NCBI RefSeq assembly: GCF_900258475.1
Contig: NZ_LT984887.1
Span: 1,250,306 to 1,314,305, forward strand
Direction of reading: 5' to 3'
Length of the DNA: 64,000 nucleotides
Origin: Anaerococcus sp. Marseille-P3915
Lineage (GTDB): Bacteria; Bacillota; Clostridia; Tissierellales; Peptoniphilaceae
Below the pieces are notes generated by a model. It had not been told where the DNA came from and searched no databases. It saw only the letters and a program-made list of their open reading frames with translations. The position numbers and the translations under genes are program-made. Of the stretch, positions 51,082 through 60,557 are shown in pieces. The number at the start of each line of letters is the position of its first letter. Position 1 is the stretch's first letter.

Positions 51082-52448
51082 CAGTTACTCCTTAAGGCTT
51101 CTATAGCTGATAATTTGGTAGCACGTCTAGCTGGAATATAGCCTGCCATGACCCCTACTAGGGCAGAAAATCCTACTCCCACTAGGGCAAGACCTGGGCT
51201 TATGGAGATGATTTCTCCCCCATCACCACCGAAGAATCCTCCCCCTTGGGTTAGATTATTTATGACCGATCCTGCTCCAAAGGAGATCATAAGGCCAATC
51301 ACTCCTCCAAAAAATCCTATAAAGCCTGATTCTATCAGAAACATGGACCTTATGTCAGCTATTGATGCTCCGATTACCTTCATGACGCCGATTTCTTTTT
51401 GTCTTTCATAGATTGACATGAGCATGGTGTTTATGATGCCTATGGCTGACACTATGAAGGCCACAGATCCGATTCCACCTAGGATTAGGGTGACTTGCAT
51501 GGTTTGCTTTTTGATCTCTTCTGCAGAGCCTGCCTCTGATTGGGTCTTAAAGCCTGCCTTTTTTATGTTATTTTCAATTGTTTCTAGATTATCTACATCA
51601 TCTACTATGACCCTTAGCTTTTCATAGGTTACCTTATCTGACTTATCGATTATGGTTTGGCCGGTTTTTTCATCAAATGATCCCATCTGTGGGGATTCTA
51701 GCTTGGCATCTTCTTTTTTAAGCTTTTTATAAAGGCTTTCGTTGATGTAGGATGTCCATCCCTTGAGCAGGGAGGCATTATTTAGCTTGCCAGCAATTTT
51801 TACCGGCACATCTACATAGGTTGGCTTTGAGCTTTCCTGATTTTCTTCATCATTGCCAAAGTGGACCCCATCATCTTCTTGGTCCATATAGCCAAGTCTA
51901 ATGCTAAATTTGTGGTCATTGAAATTAAAATCATCTGCACTTCCGGTAGATGACCAGCCCCCACCAGGCATTACTTCTATTTTATCAACCCTGGCCTGCT
52001 GGCTAAGTATTAGCTTGTCAGAATCTGATGGACTTAGGCTCTTACCCCATTCAAACATATCAGGGCTAAGCATGGCAAAGATTTCATCAGGTATGACTTC
52101 AAAACCGCTTGATAGGGCGTAGGACTTGCCATCATCTATGACTAGGTCTGACCAAAATTCTTTGGATGGGACTACAGCCCTTACTCCCTTGATTTTTTTA
52201 AGTTTATTAATATCTGCTTCCTTGACTTCGATCCTGTCATCTTGCTGGTCATTTACTATAGATATGCTAGTTAGACCGCCAAATGATTCTATCATCTGCT
52301 TTTGAGAATTTGAAATGCCGCTGGCGAAGGCTAGCATGAGTATGATTGATGTTGCCCCTATGACTACTGAAAGGACTGTAAGGATTGTCCTTGACTTTCT
52401 CCTGGAGAGATTTCTTAGAGCCATTAGGAGCCTGTCACTAATCTTCAT
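51081..52448 (-). CDS. ABC transporter permease, MacB/FtsX type
   Basis: The 455-aa protein has an N-terminal helix (RKSRTILTVLSVVIGATSIILMLAFASG), a large extracytoplasmic MacB_PCD domain (~45-310) and three C-terminal helices (GGIGSVAFIVSAIGIINTML, GFIGFFGGVIGLMISF, and one near 420). The ERQKEIGVMKVIGASIADIR motif is typical of FtsX. It works with the ATPase at 53408-54124, probably in export or envelope mechanotransmission rather than import. Confidence 0.88.
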   Translation of the reverse strand: MKISDRLLMALRNLSRRKSRTILTVLSVVIGATSIILMLAFASGISNSQKQMIESFGGLTSISIVNDQQDDRIEVKEADINKLKKIKGVRAVVPSKEFWSDLVIDDGKSYALSSGFEVIPDEIFAMLSPDMFEWGKSLSPSDSDKLILSQQARVDKIEVMPGGGWSSTGSADDFNFNDHKFSIRLGYMDQEDDGVHFGNDEENQESSKPTYVDVPVKIAGKLNNASLLKGWTSYINESLYKKLKKEDAKLESPQMGSFDEKTGQTIIDKSDKVTYEKLRVIVDDVDNLETIENNIKKAGFKTQSEAGSAEEIKKQTMQVTLILGGIGSVAFIVSAIGIINTMLMSIYERQKEIGVMKVIGASIADIRSMFLIESGFIGFFGGVIGLMISFGAGSVINNLTQGGGFFGGDGGEIISISPGLALVGVGFSALVGVMAGYIPARRATKLSAIEALRSN

Positions 52449-53415
52449 CGTCTATTAGAAGCTCCTCATCTTCTTTTTTGTGTTTTCTCTTCCTATAAAG
52501 TACTACTGATAATACTATTATGGCTATGAGGCCTATCCATATAAATGGGGATGTAAGTAAAGATCCTCCGCCTTGATCCATACCCTGGTCCATGGATGGG
52601 TCATAGGCTCCCATTTCTCCATTTTCTCCTGGCATAGCCTCTTCTCCCATGCCAGCTCCTACTTCTTTGTTGAAGTCTAGGGTTTGAGTGTGGAGCTTGC
52701 CTGTGGAGTCCTCGTAGGAGAGCATGATTTGGCCTTCTATTTCGCCCTCCCTAAGAGGGGTGGCTGTGAAAGAAAATGTCTCTTGGGTTCCTGTCTTAAA
52801 ATTACCTATGAATTTCCTGTCATTGTCTATCTTTATACCCTTGCCTATGACATCGCACATGAAGGTGGATAGGTTATCCTTGCCGGTGTTATAGATATTT
52901 ACAGACATTTCTGTAGGTTGGCCGACAGCTAGGTCTTCTGATTTAACATTGCCCATGGTCACCCCAGCCCTTTGGACAACTGGAATTCCTATTGCTTCAG
53001 TACTCTTGTATTGGTTGCCGTCAGCATCTTCATATTCTATGGTCATATTTATGACGTAATTTCCTGCTACAGCATTTGGAAGGACATTCATCCTTATCTG
53101 CCTGTGGGCGGTATTCCATGGATAGAGGGCTGCTACATAGAATGAATTTGATTGGTTAACTGGCGAAAATACAGACCCATCTGAGACCATGGAGGAATTT
53201 TCACCTGTGTTTTGAGGTTGAGCTCCTAGGTTTTGCTCAATGGTGGCCTTTAGGTTGTAGATGGTGTTTTTGGAATTGGTATTGTATAGGTCAAAATATA
53301 GGTCAAAGGACTTGCCAGCCTCGGCTATTTTTGGCTCTAGCCTATAGGCTGATATCATTATCTTTGGTTGGTTTTTGACATTTACGGTCATTTGTTCATT
53401 TGTATTTTCACTCAT
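52438..53415 (-). CDS. COG1361-like protein with C-terminal membrane anchor
   Basis: About 325 aa from ATG 53415, which has GAGG ~9 bases upstream. Two or more NEW3/CARDB-like beta-sandwich segments (PKIAEAGKSFDLYFDLYNTN; EDLAVGQPTEMSVNIYNTGK) are followed by a Met/Gly-rich linker and one membrane helix (SPFIWIGLIAIIVLSVVLY) with a basic tail. No signal peptide is visible at either possible start, which is odd for a domain expected outside the cell. It lies between ATPase and permease genes, with overlaps on both sides. Confidence 0.65.
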   Translation of the reverse strand: MSENTNEQMTVNVKNQPKIMISAYRLEPKIAEAGKSFDLYFDLYNTNSKNTIYNLKATIEQNLGAQPQNTGENSSMVSDGSVFSPVNQSNSFYVAALYPWNTAHRQIRMNVLPNAVAGNYVINMTIEYEDADGNQYKSTEAIGIPVVQRAGVTMGNVKSEDLAVGQPTEMSVNIYNTGKDNLSTFMCDVIGKGIKIDNDRKFIGNFKTGTQETFSFTATPLREGEIEGQIMLSYEDSTGKLHTQTLDFNKEVGAGMGEEAMPGENGEMGAYDPSMDQGMDQGGGSLLTSPFIWIGLIAIIVLSVVLYRKRKHKKEDEELLIDDED

Positions 53416-54124
53416 TTGTAAGTACCTCATCAATTGTTAGTTTTTCGTGAATTTTATCTAGCTTGCCATCTCTCATGAAAAGGGTCTTGTCGGCAAATTC
53501 TGTCATTTCATCATCATGGGTTACCATAATAAAGGTTTGTTTGTTTTTCCTTGTGATATCTTTTATAAGCTGCATTATCTCAAAGCTTGTCTTGGTGTCA
53601 AGGTTGCCTGTAGGCTCATCGGCAAATATTATAGGAGGTGCTCCTACAAAGGCTCGGGCAATGGATACCCTCTGCTGCTGGCCGCCTGAAAGCTCATTTG
53701 GCTTATTATAAATCCTGTGCTCAAGGCCTACTGCCTTTAAGATTTTAATAGCTTCTTTTTTCCTCTCCTTAGCATCTAGGCCCTTAAAGGTAAGGGGCAA
53801 GGCCACATTTTCCCAGGCTGACAAATAAGGAAGTAGGTTGTAGGATTGGAAGACAAAGCCTATGTTTAGGTTTCTAAATTTGGTTATTTGGTCTTCTGTC
53901 AGTTTTGTAAGGTCAATCTTACCATATTCAATAGAGCCTTTTGTCGGCCTTTCAAGACCTGCCAACATGTTTAAAAGAGTGGATTTTCCTGATCCAGATG
54001 TACCAAGAAGGGCAACAAATTCTCCCTTTTCTATGTCTAGGTTTATCCCGTCCAGGGCCTTTATAATAGACCCTCCGACCTTATAATATTTTTTAAGATT
54101 TCTTATCTTTATTAAGCTCATCAT
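53408..54124 (-). CDS. ABC transporter ATP-binding protein (MacB/LolD type)
   Basis: The 238-aa protein has Walker [10 protein letters not shown], signature [15 protein letters not shown], Walker [13 protein letters not shown] and H-loop THDDE. It is the partner of the MacB-like permease. The start codon has a second ATG directly after it; both lie within the end of the femX-like gene. Confidence 0.92.
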   Translation of the reverse strand: MMSLIKIRNLKKYYKVGGSIIKALDGINLDIEKGEFVALLGTSGSGKSTLLNMLAGLERPTKGSIEYGKIDLTKLTEDQITKFRNLNIGFVFQSYNLLPYLSAWENVALPLTFKGLDAKERKKEAIKILKAVGLEHRIYNKPNELSGGQQQRVSIARAFVGAPPIIFADEPTGNLDTKTSFEIMQLIKDITRKNKQTFIMVTHDDEMTEFADKTLFMRDGKLDKIHEKLTIDEVLTNE

Positions 54125-55133
54125 CTTTCCTTTGGTAGTGGGGATTTAGGTCTGTCATGTAAAGGTCGTAGGCTGGCTTATCTATGATAATATCAATCTC
54201 CCCAATGGATTTTCTTACATTATCTTCGGTGAATTTCTTCTTAAAATCATAGAGTCCATCGGTCCCATCAGTCTCAAAAATCCCACCCATGTCGTAGTAA
54301 TTTACACCATTTTCTATGCAATATTTAATCTCTTCAAAATTTATCTGATAATTTTGGCTCATGTCCTTATGCTTATCAGATGATCCCCCATAAAGGGAAG
54401 TAGCCCAAGTGCCATATTTTATCAGAAGAGATGAGCAAACCGGCTCATCTTCATAAAAGCAAACAGAAAGCCTTGATTCATCTTCATAGAGGTCGTAGAG
54501 GTCTTTCATATAATCAAGAGGCCTATGGCCAATCCCTGCCCTTTCTGACGTTTCTACAATTTGTTCATAGAGGATATTTATCTCTTCTTTTGGCAGAATT
54601 TTCGTAACAATTCCATCCCTATATGATTTTCTGATATGTTTTCTAGTATTTTTGGAAAAGGTCGCCATTATTTCATCTTCACTTCTTCCCTTTACGTCTA
54701 GGACCATATTTAGAAGGGGTTGGCTTGATTTTTCCTTATCAAAACGGACCTTTAAGCCATTTTCCTCATATAGCTTTACTAGATTTTCATCATAGACATA
54801 ATATGGGTCTAGCCTTAGCAAAAACCCGTCATTGGCCTTTGCAAAATCGCTCGCCTCACCTATTAGACTTTTGATAGATTCTATATCATAAGGATCACAA
54901 ACAGGACCCCTTGGACCATAGAAGAAATTCTTGCCTGTTTTTTTATCCCTTATATATATGACAGATAAGGCTGCCTTTATCTTACAGTCTTCTTCTATAT
55001 AAAAATATACACTCTCCCAAGTCTTTTTAAGCCTTGCCCAACGCATATCTTGTTGGAAATGGCCATAGGGAGATGTTTTTATAAAGTTGTTATATTTTGT
55101 AATTTTATCTTTATCTTTTAAATCAAGTATCAT
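54093..55133 (-). CDS. FemAB-family peptidoglycan bridge aminoacyltransferase
   Basis: The 346-aa FemX/MurM-type enzyme has two GNAT-like halves: FIKTSPYGHFQQDMRWARLK and FFYGPRGPVCDPYD in the first, RKHIRKSYRDGI in the middle and YYDMGGIFETDGTDGLYDFKKKF at the end. It uses aminoacyl-tRNA to add residues to lipid II. It is the first gene of an operon with the MacB-like system; its 3' end overlaps the ATPase gene by ~30 bases. GAGG lies before the ATG. Confidence 0.9.
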   Translation of the reverse strand: MILDLKDKDKITKYNNFIKTSPYGHFQQDMRWARLKKTWESVYFYIEEDCKIKAALSVIYIRDKKTGKNFFYGPRGPVCDPYDIESIKSLIGEASDFAKANDGFLLRLDPYYVYDENLVKLYEENGLKVRFDKEKSSQPLLNMVLDVKGRSEDEIMATFSKNTRKHIRKSYRDGIVTKILPKEEINILYEQIVETSERAGIGHRPLDYMKDLYDLYEDESRLSVCFYEDEPVCSSLLIKYGTWATSLYGGSSDKHKDMSQNYQINFEEIKYCIENGVNYYDMGGIFETDGTDGLYDFKKKFTEDNVRKSIGEIDIIIDKPAYDLYMTDLNPHYQRKDDELNKDKKS

Positions 55134-55268
55134 TTTTTACCTCAATTCTTAATGTTTGGTCTATAGTAATACACTTACGATAATTGTATCACAGTAAAGG
55201 TACATAGGCAAGGACTTAATCTAAATAATATTGATATTTATATGCAATAACCCTTAAATTTTTTGTAA

Positions 55269-55292
55269 GAAAAAAGTCCTATCTCTAGGACT
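55269..55292 (-). terminator. Terminator of the Nudix gene
   Basis: AGTCCT and AGGACT around a 6-base loop with six T on the minus strand. Confidence 0.8.
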
Positions 55293-55740
55293 AAAAATAA
55301 TTTATCTCTTCTTTTCCAGCTCTAAAATCCCAAAAGACCTCCCTGCATTCTCCCTCATAGATTTTTAGGATATGGTTCATGGACATGGATTTGGGATTGA
55401 TCTTTTTGAAGTCTTCATAATCTTGCCAAAAAAGCTTGCCTTCCCTATTATCTGTGATAAGGTCTCCTTCAAAATCGCTTGTTTCATAAAGAAGGCCCAC
55501 ATCCTTTCTCTCATCAGTGATCCAAGTGATGATGCCGACAAGCTTTGGATTTTTGATATCTAGGTTGGTTTCTTCTTTGGCCTCCCTTATGGCTGCATCT
55601 TCAAAGGATTCTCCCTCTTCAACCTTGCCTCCAGGAAAAGTGAGTCCCTCCCAGCCATATTTTTTGACCTTGTCTAATACCAGGACCTCGCCTGTGTCTT
55701 TATTATAAATTTTTATCATGTTCATTAGTAATACTTGCAT
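55291..55740 (-). CDS. Nudix hydrolase (8-oxo-dGTPase-like)
   Basis: It encodes 149 aa with a complete Nudix box: GGKVEEGESFEDAAIREAKE then ETNLD (about residues 36-60). MutT-like small enzymes of this type clean oxidised nucleotides or other nucleoside diphosphate derivatives; the substrate is open. AGAGAGG lies 8 bases before the ATG. Confidence 0.88.
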   Translation of the reverse strand: MQVLLMNMIKIYNKDTGEVLVLDKVKKYGWEGLTFPGGKVEEGESFEDAAIREAKEETNLDIKNPKLVGIITWITDERKDVGLLYETSDFEGDLITDNREGKLFWQDYEDFKKINPKSMSMNHILKIYEGECREVFWDFRAGKEEINYF

Positions 55741-55772
55741 TTTTATACCTCTCTTAGAGATTATACAGACTT

Positions 55773-55802
55773 AAAAAGAGGCTAGCAAATGCCAGCCCCT
55801 CA
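55773..55802 (-). terminator. Terminator of ileS
   Basis: The stem GAGGGGCTGGC / GCTAGCCTC is followed by TTTTTAAG on the minus strand. Confidence 0.75.
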
Positions 55803-55807
55803 TTAGT

Positions 55808-58800
55808 CTATAATCTTTCTAGACTTATTTTAACTTTCTTATCGTTTAATTCTAGATCTTCACCATCAAGTTCTGCTTTTGATAGATTTTCTGCTAGGGT
55901 TTCTTTTTTGATTACTTCCGCAAACTTTTCAAGAGAGCCTGCAAGGTCAGGATCAGCATCAAAAGCAATATTTATCCTATCTGTAACCTCAAAACCAGAG
56001 TCTTTTCTTAGGTTTTGAATTTTTGAGATAAATTCTCTAGCATAACCTTCATCTCTTAAATCTTCTGTGATTTCTGTATCTAGGATTACAAAGACATTGC
56101 CATCTATTTCCACATCAAAGCCTTCCTTGGCTGAGATTCTGATGTCTAGATAGTCCTTACTTACTTCGAATTCTTCACCGCCTAGTTCTACCTTTACTGG
56201 GCCTTCTTCGACCTTTTCTATAAAATCTTTGGCATTTGTTGTTGCAAGGTATTTAGCAAAGTCGTTTACCTTGGATTGGAAAATCCTACCCACTACCCTA
56301 AAATCTGGTTTTAGGAAGTAGTTCATAAATTCTGATAGGTCATCTTCAAAGTCGACTTCCTTGATATTTAGCTCTTCTTTTATAAGTGGAAGGAGATTGT
56401 CTAATCTTTCCTTATAAGATCCATCTACTACAATCTTTGATAGAGGTTGACGAACCTTGATTGCTTCTTTTTCTCTTGAAGCACGGCCTAGGTTTACAAT
56501 CTTTCTTACAAGGTCCATGTCAGCTTCGATTTTTTCATCGATTAGGCTTTCGTTTGCTTCTGGCAAGATTTGGGTATGAACTGTTTCTTCGCCTGTTAGC
56601 TTCTTAAAGACTTCCTCTGCTAAGAATGGTGTGATTGGCGCTATTAGCTTGGCTAGGGTCACTAGGACATCGTAAGTTGTCTTATAAACTGCCTTTTTAG
56701 AATCAGTCATATCTTGAGACCAGAATCTCTTCCTATTTCGTCTGATATACCAATTTGATAAATCTTCTACTACAAAGTCATTTATCTCGTGAACTACCTT
56801 ATTGAAATCAAAGCTATCCATATAAGAATCGTAGTCTTTGATTAGGCTGTTAAGTCTTGAATATAGCCATTTGTCTATATTGTCAAGTTTTACATCAGAA
56901 AATCCTTTGATATCCTCTAGGCTTAGGCCATCTGTTCCTGCATAAAGGGCAAAGAAATTGTAGACATTTTCAAAAGTTCTGAAGAAGTTGTTTTTAACTT
57001 CTACTAGGCCTTTTTCGTCAAATTTGGTTTGCATCCAAGCTGGTGATACGTATAGGGAGTAGAATCTTACCGCATCTGCCCCATATTTATCAAAGAGGGC
57101 GAATGGGTCTAGGGTGTTGCCCAAAGATTTTGACATCTTTCTGCCGTTTTTATCTACTACTAGGTCATTTACAAGGACATTTTTAAATGGAGCCTTGCCA
57201 GTGGTTATTGTTGAAATAGCCATTAGTGAGTAGAACCAGCCCCTTGTTTGGTCGATTCCCTCGCAGATAAAGTCTGCTGGGTAGTAGTCATTCTCAAATA
57301 ATTCTTTGTTTTCAAATGGGTAGTGGAGTTGGGCAAATGGCATGGATCCTGAGTCAAACCAAACATCCATTACGTCTGGAACCCTAGACATGGTGCCCCC
57401 GCACTTGTCACACTTGATATGGACATCATCTACATATGGTCTGTGTAGCTCTATATCTTCTGAAATATCCTCTATTGCACGCTCTTTTAGCTCAGCACGA
57501 CTGCCTACTGTATCTGTGTGGCCGCACTCACATCTCCAGATATTAAGTGGTGTACCCCAATATCTAGACCTAGATATTGCCCAATCCTTGACATTGGCTA
57601 GCCAATTGCCAAATCTCTTCTCACCTATTGTTTGTGGGAACCAGTTTACTCCATCATTATTTTCTACCATCTTATCTGAGAACTTGCTCATTTCGATATA
57701 CCAAGATGGTCTTGCATAATAGATTAGTGGTGTGTGGCATCTCCAGCAGTGTGGATAGTTATGCTCCATTGTTTCCTTGGCAAATACTTTGCCTTCTTCT
57801 TGTAAATGTCTCCAGATTTTCTCGTTGGTATCGAAAACAAATTCACCCTTCCAAGGGGTTGTGGTAAATTTACCTTCTAAATCAACTGGTTGGACGAAGT
57901 CTAGGTCATATTTTCTACAAGCTTGGTAGTCGTCCTCACCAAAGGCTGGTGCTATGTGGACAATACCAGTACCATCTTCTGCTGATACATAGTCAGCTAG
58001 GATGACCTTAAAGGCCTTGCCTGGTTGGGTCTTAACATATGGCATCAATTGCTCATATTCTAAAAGCTCAAGGTCAGTACCTTTCATTTCCTCGACAAGT
58101 TCATAATCTCTCTTATCCATAAGTTTTCCCATCAGAGATTTGGCCATGTAATAATAGCAATCATCTTCTTTATCAAAAACTTTTACATAAGTTAATTCAG
58201 GATTTACAGCAAGGGCAAGGTTTGATGGCAAGGTCCATGGAGTTGTGGTCCATGCTAAGAAATATTCATTGTCAGCATCTTTCTTTTTGAACCTAACTGT
58301 AAGGGTGATGGTCTTTTCAAATTCATAGCCTTGGGCTACCTCGTGGCTGGCAAGACCTGTACCACATCTTGGACAATAAGGCATAACCTTGGCACCTTCA
58401 TAGATTAAACCTTCCTTGAAGGCCTTATCTAGAAGCCACCACTCACTTTCAATGTAGTCATTGTTCATGGTTACATATGGGTGGTCCATGTCGTAAAGAT
58501 ATCCCATCCTATCTGACATGTCTCTCCACATATCAGAATATTTCCAAACAGATTCCTTACATAATTTGTTAAATTTCTCTATGCCGTATTCTTCTATGTC
58601 GTTTTTATCATGAAAGCCAAGTTGCTTTTCTACTTCGATTTCAACCGGAAGACCGTGTGTATCCCAGCCGGCCTTTTTAAGGACTCTGTAGCCTCTCATG
58701 TTCTTATAGCGGCTTGTCATATCCTTTAGGGTTCTGGCTATAACGTGGTGGATGCCTGGCTTACCATTTGCTGTTGGAGGGCCGTCATAGATTACATAAT

Positions 58801-58927
58801 CTTTCCCGTCTTTTCTTGTTTCAAACGTCTTATCAAGAAGGTCAATATCTTCCCAAAACTTTTGGATATGGGCTTCTCTTTCTCTGACATTTTTACTGTT
58901 AATTTCTTCAAAATGATGATTGCACAT
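55808..58927 (-). CDS. ileS: Isoleucyl-tRNA synthetase (long, eukaryotic-like type)
   Basis: The 1039-aa class I synthetase has a HIGH-type GPPTANGKPGIHHVIARTLK near the N-terminus, an editing (CP1) domain, DVMDVWFDSGSMPFAQLHYP, KMSKS in GRKMSKSLGN, and a long anticodon-binding C-terminal part. The length and C-terminal arrangement match the type 2 (ileS2) form, which in other bacteria is often insensitive to mupirocin; sensitivity here is not shown. Controlled by the T-box upstream. Confidence 0.95.
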   Translation of the reverse strand: MCNHHFEEINSKNVREREAHIQKFWEDIDLLDKTFETRKDGKDYVIYDGPPTANGKPGIHHVIARTLKDMTSRYKNMRGYRVLKKAGWDTHGLPVEIEVEKQLGFHDKNDIEEYGIEKFNKLCKESVWKYSDMWRDMSDRMGYLYDMDHPYVTMNNDYIESEWWLLDKAFKEGLIYEGAKVMPYCPRCGTGLASHEVAQGYEFEKTITLTVRFKKKDADNEYFLAWTTTPWTLPSNLALAVNPELTYVKVFDKEDDCYYYMAKSLMGKLMDKRDYELVEEMKGTDLELLEYEQLMPYVKTQPGKAFKVILADYVSAEDGTGIVHIAPAFGEDDYQACRKYDLDFVQPVDLEGKFTTTPWKGEFVFDTNEKIWRHLQEEGKVFAKETMEHNYPHCWRCHTPLIYYARPSWYIEMSKFSDKMVENNDGVNWFPQTIGEKRFGNWLANVKDWAISRSRYWGTPLNIWRCECGHTDTVGSRAELKERAIEDISEDIELHRPYVDDVHIKCDKCGGTMSRVPDVMDVWFDSGSMPFAQLHYPFENKELFENDYYPADFICEGIDQTRGWFYSLMAISTITTGKAPFKNVLVNDLVVDKNGRKMSKSLGNTLDPFALFDKYGADAVRFYSLYVSPAWMQTKFDEKGLVEVKNNFFRTFENVYNFFALYAGTDGLSLEDIKGFSDVKLDNIDKWLYSRLNSLIKDYDSYMDSFDFNKVVHEINDFVVEDLSNWYIRRNRKRFWSQDMTDSKKAVYKTTYDVLVTLAKLIAPITPFLAEEVFKKLTGEETVHTQILPEANESLIDEKIEADMDLVRKIVNLGRASREKEAIKVRQPLSKIVVDGSYKERLDNLLPLIKEELNIKEVDFEDDLSEFMNYFLKPDFRVVGRIFQSKVNDFAKYLATTNAKDFIEKVEEGPVKVELGGEEFEVSKDYLDIRISAKEGFDVEIDGNVFVILDTEITEDLRDEGYAREFISKIQNLRKDSGFEVTDRINIAFDADPDLAGSLEKFAEVIKKETLAENLSKAELDGEDLELNDKKVKISLERL

Positions 58928-58942
58928 ATGATTTCCTTTCTA

Positions 58943-59147
58943 ATAAAAAAGGACCGTCCATACAGACGGTCCACTTATTTCCTGATTTGCTCTTAAGGAT
59001 TGGCATTCCTACTAGGCTACTTATTTCACCTAATAAACAATAAAGATGATCTTCACTCATATCTCCCCTAGCATTCTCACCAACCATGCCTCTCTGAAGC
59101 TTTGATATAAGTTACTCTTCTTTATATAGTCTAATCTATATACTTTC
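58943..59147 (-). promoter_or_regulatory. T-box leader RNA of ileS, specifier Ile (ATC)
   Basis: On the minus strand: AGAGAGGCATGGTTGGTGAGA (stem I distal loop; first 20 bases are the hallmark), then GTGAAGATC with specifier ATC at 59050-59048. The T-box/terminator AAGTGGACCGTC pairs with GACGGTCC and is followed by six T (58973-58945). The T-box core reads TGGACC, one base shorter than the usual TGGNACC. It senses uncharged tRNA-Ile. Confidence 0.87.
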
Positions 59148-59153
59148 TCAAAT

Positions 59154-59181
59154 AGTGTACTATTTTACTTGCTTTTGTCAA
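59154..59181 (-). promoter_or_regulatory. Promoter of ileS
   Basis: TTGACA (59181-59176), 16 bp, TACACT (59159-59154) on the minus strand, directly ahead of the T-box leader. Confidence 0.65.
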
Positions 59182-59194
59182 ATTTTAAAGCGAC

Positions 59195-59686
59195 CTAGAT
59201 ATGTCTTTTTATTTTAAATTTCTCCATGCTAAATATGTCGTAGGCATCGACATTGGCCCTTTTCTTGGCATCTTCAAACATCTGAAAGTCTGTCTCATAA
59301 TCTTCCCTAAAGACTAGGGCTGGATTATTTGAGTAATTTAAAAGTAGGCCTGAGTAAACGCCAAAGTCTTCAAGCTTTTCCATTGCTTTTACCTTTGTTA
59401 CCTCCAAAACTTGGATATAGATATCGTCTAATTCATCAAGTCTTAGGGCAAAGGCATTGTCAAATACGCCTAGATTTACTGCTTCATAGATTATATCTAA
59501 GGCTATATTTGACCTGGTTGGGTAGATTGAGCCAGACCTTTCTGTCCTATCACCCTTGGTAATTTGGATTAGGACACCGTTGTGGTTGTTTTTTAATTCC
59601 TCGTCATATTTTTCTAAATACTTGCCATTTTCAAGATAATATCTTATAGATTCGAAGGCAAGTTCTACTAGCTTATCCTTATGCAT
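59195..59686 (-). CDS. AMMECR1-like domain protein
   Basis: It encodes 163 aa. GVLIQITKGDRTERSGSIYP followed by alpha/beta elements and DELDDIYIQVLEVTKV resembles AMMECR1, but the usual LRGCIG motif is replaced by ERSGSIYP, so any catalytic role of that Cys is lost. It overlaps the glutathione peroxidase gene by 8 bases. No radical SAM or MEMO partner is nearby. The function is unknown. Confidence 0.55.
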   Translation of the reverse strand: MHKDKLVELAFESIRYYLENGKYLEKYDEELKNNHNGVLIQITKGDRTERSGSIYPTRSNIALDIIYEAVNLGVFDNAFALRLDELDDIYIQVLEVTKVKAMEKLEDFGVYSGLLLNYSNNPALVFREDYETDFQMFEDAKKRANVDAYDIFSMEKFKIKRHI

Positions 59687-60161
59687 TTAATTCTTCCTCT
59701 ATGTCCTTTGCTATATTTTTTGGCTTTTTGGCTGAGCCGTATCTTTTAACAACATTTCCATTTTTATCTATCAAAAACTTGGTGAAATTCCACTTTATGG
59801 CAGGGCCTGCTAGTCCGCTCTTTTGGCTTTTTAGGAAGGTGTAGAGTGGGTCTTCATTGTCTCCATTTACATCTATCTTATCAAACCTATCAAAGCTTGT
59901 TCCAAAATTAAGCTCGCAAAAGCCATTAATTTCTTCTATATCTCCAGGTGCCTGAGCTCCAAATTGATTTGATGGGAAGTCTAGAATTTCAAATCCCCTA
60001 TCCTTGTATTTTTCATAAAGTTCTTCTAAGCCTTCATATTGTGGGGTAAAACCACATTTTGTAGCAGTATTTACTATAAGTAGGACCTTGCCCTTATATT
60101 TTTCAAGAGAAACCATTTCTCCTTGATCATTTTTTACCTTAAAATCATAAACTGTAGTCAT
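59679..60161 (-). CDS. Glutathione peroxidase-family thiol peroxidase
   Basis: The 160-aa thioredoxin-fold protein has the peroxidatic Cys in VNTATKCGFTPQYEGLEELY, FPSNQFGAQAPG (Gln of the active site) and WNFTKFLIDKNG (Trp/Asn). A Cys rather than selenocysteine is used. In anaerobes such proteins usually draw electrons from thioredoxin. AAGGAG precedes the ATG. Confidence 0.93.
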   Translation of the reverse strand: MTTVYDFKVKNDQGEMVSLEKYKGKVLLIVNTATKCGFTPQYEGLEELYEKYKDRGFEILDFPSNQFGAQAPGDIEEINGFCELNFGTSFDRFDKIDVNGDNEDPLYTFLKSQKSGLAGPAIKWNFTKFLIDKNGNVVKRYGSAKKPKNIAKDIEEELNA

Positions 60162-60224
60162 TTTAATCTCCTTATCACGATTAACTTATCTCCTATATTA
60201 TACGACTTTTCCAGATAAATTCAG

Positions 60225-60254
60225 TTGACAAAAGATTTAAGTAGCATATATTAT
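60225..60254 (+). promoter_or_regulatory. Promoter of the O-acetylhomoserine sulfhydrylase gene
   Basis: TTGACA (60225-60230) followed 16-18 bp later by TATATTAT (60247-60254). Confidence 0.65.
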
Positions 60255-60261
60255 AAGCATA

Positions 60262-60520
60262 TCATAAACTTTATATGAGAAAGAGTAGTGCAGATAATCA
60301 AGCAAAGAGAGCTTCGTTGTGGTGAAAGAAGTGGAGAGAGTTTGTATGAAGATGGTTCTCATTTAGGATTTCCCGATATTAGGGATTTACGTCAGCTTAC
60401 GTTACAGAGCGAGAGTATGTTAGTACTCGGTGAGATTATATGAGTGATTATATAATAATTTAAGGTGGTACCGCGATTTTACGCCCTTGTTATTCCTATA
60501 GGAATAATGAGGGCTTTTTT
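60262..60520 (+). promoter_or_regulatory. T-box leader RNA, specifier Met (ATG)
   Basis: AAAGAGAGC stem I start, GTGGTGAAA distal loop, and GAAG-ATG with specifier ATG at 60352-60354. The T-box TAAGGTGGTACCGCG is at 60461-60475. The terminator CCCTTGTTATTCC / GGAATAATGAGGG with seven T ends near 60520. It responds to uncharged tRNA-Met, fitting the methionine gene downstream. Confidence 0.93.
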
Positions 60521-60557
60521 TAAGCTTATGATAAATATTATAAAAGAGGTAAGAAAA

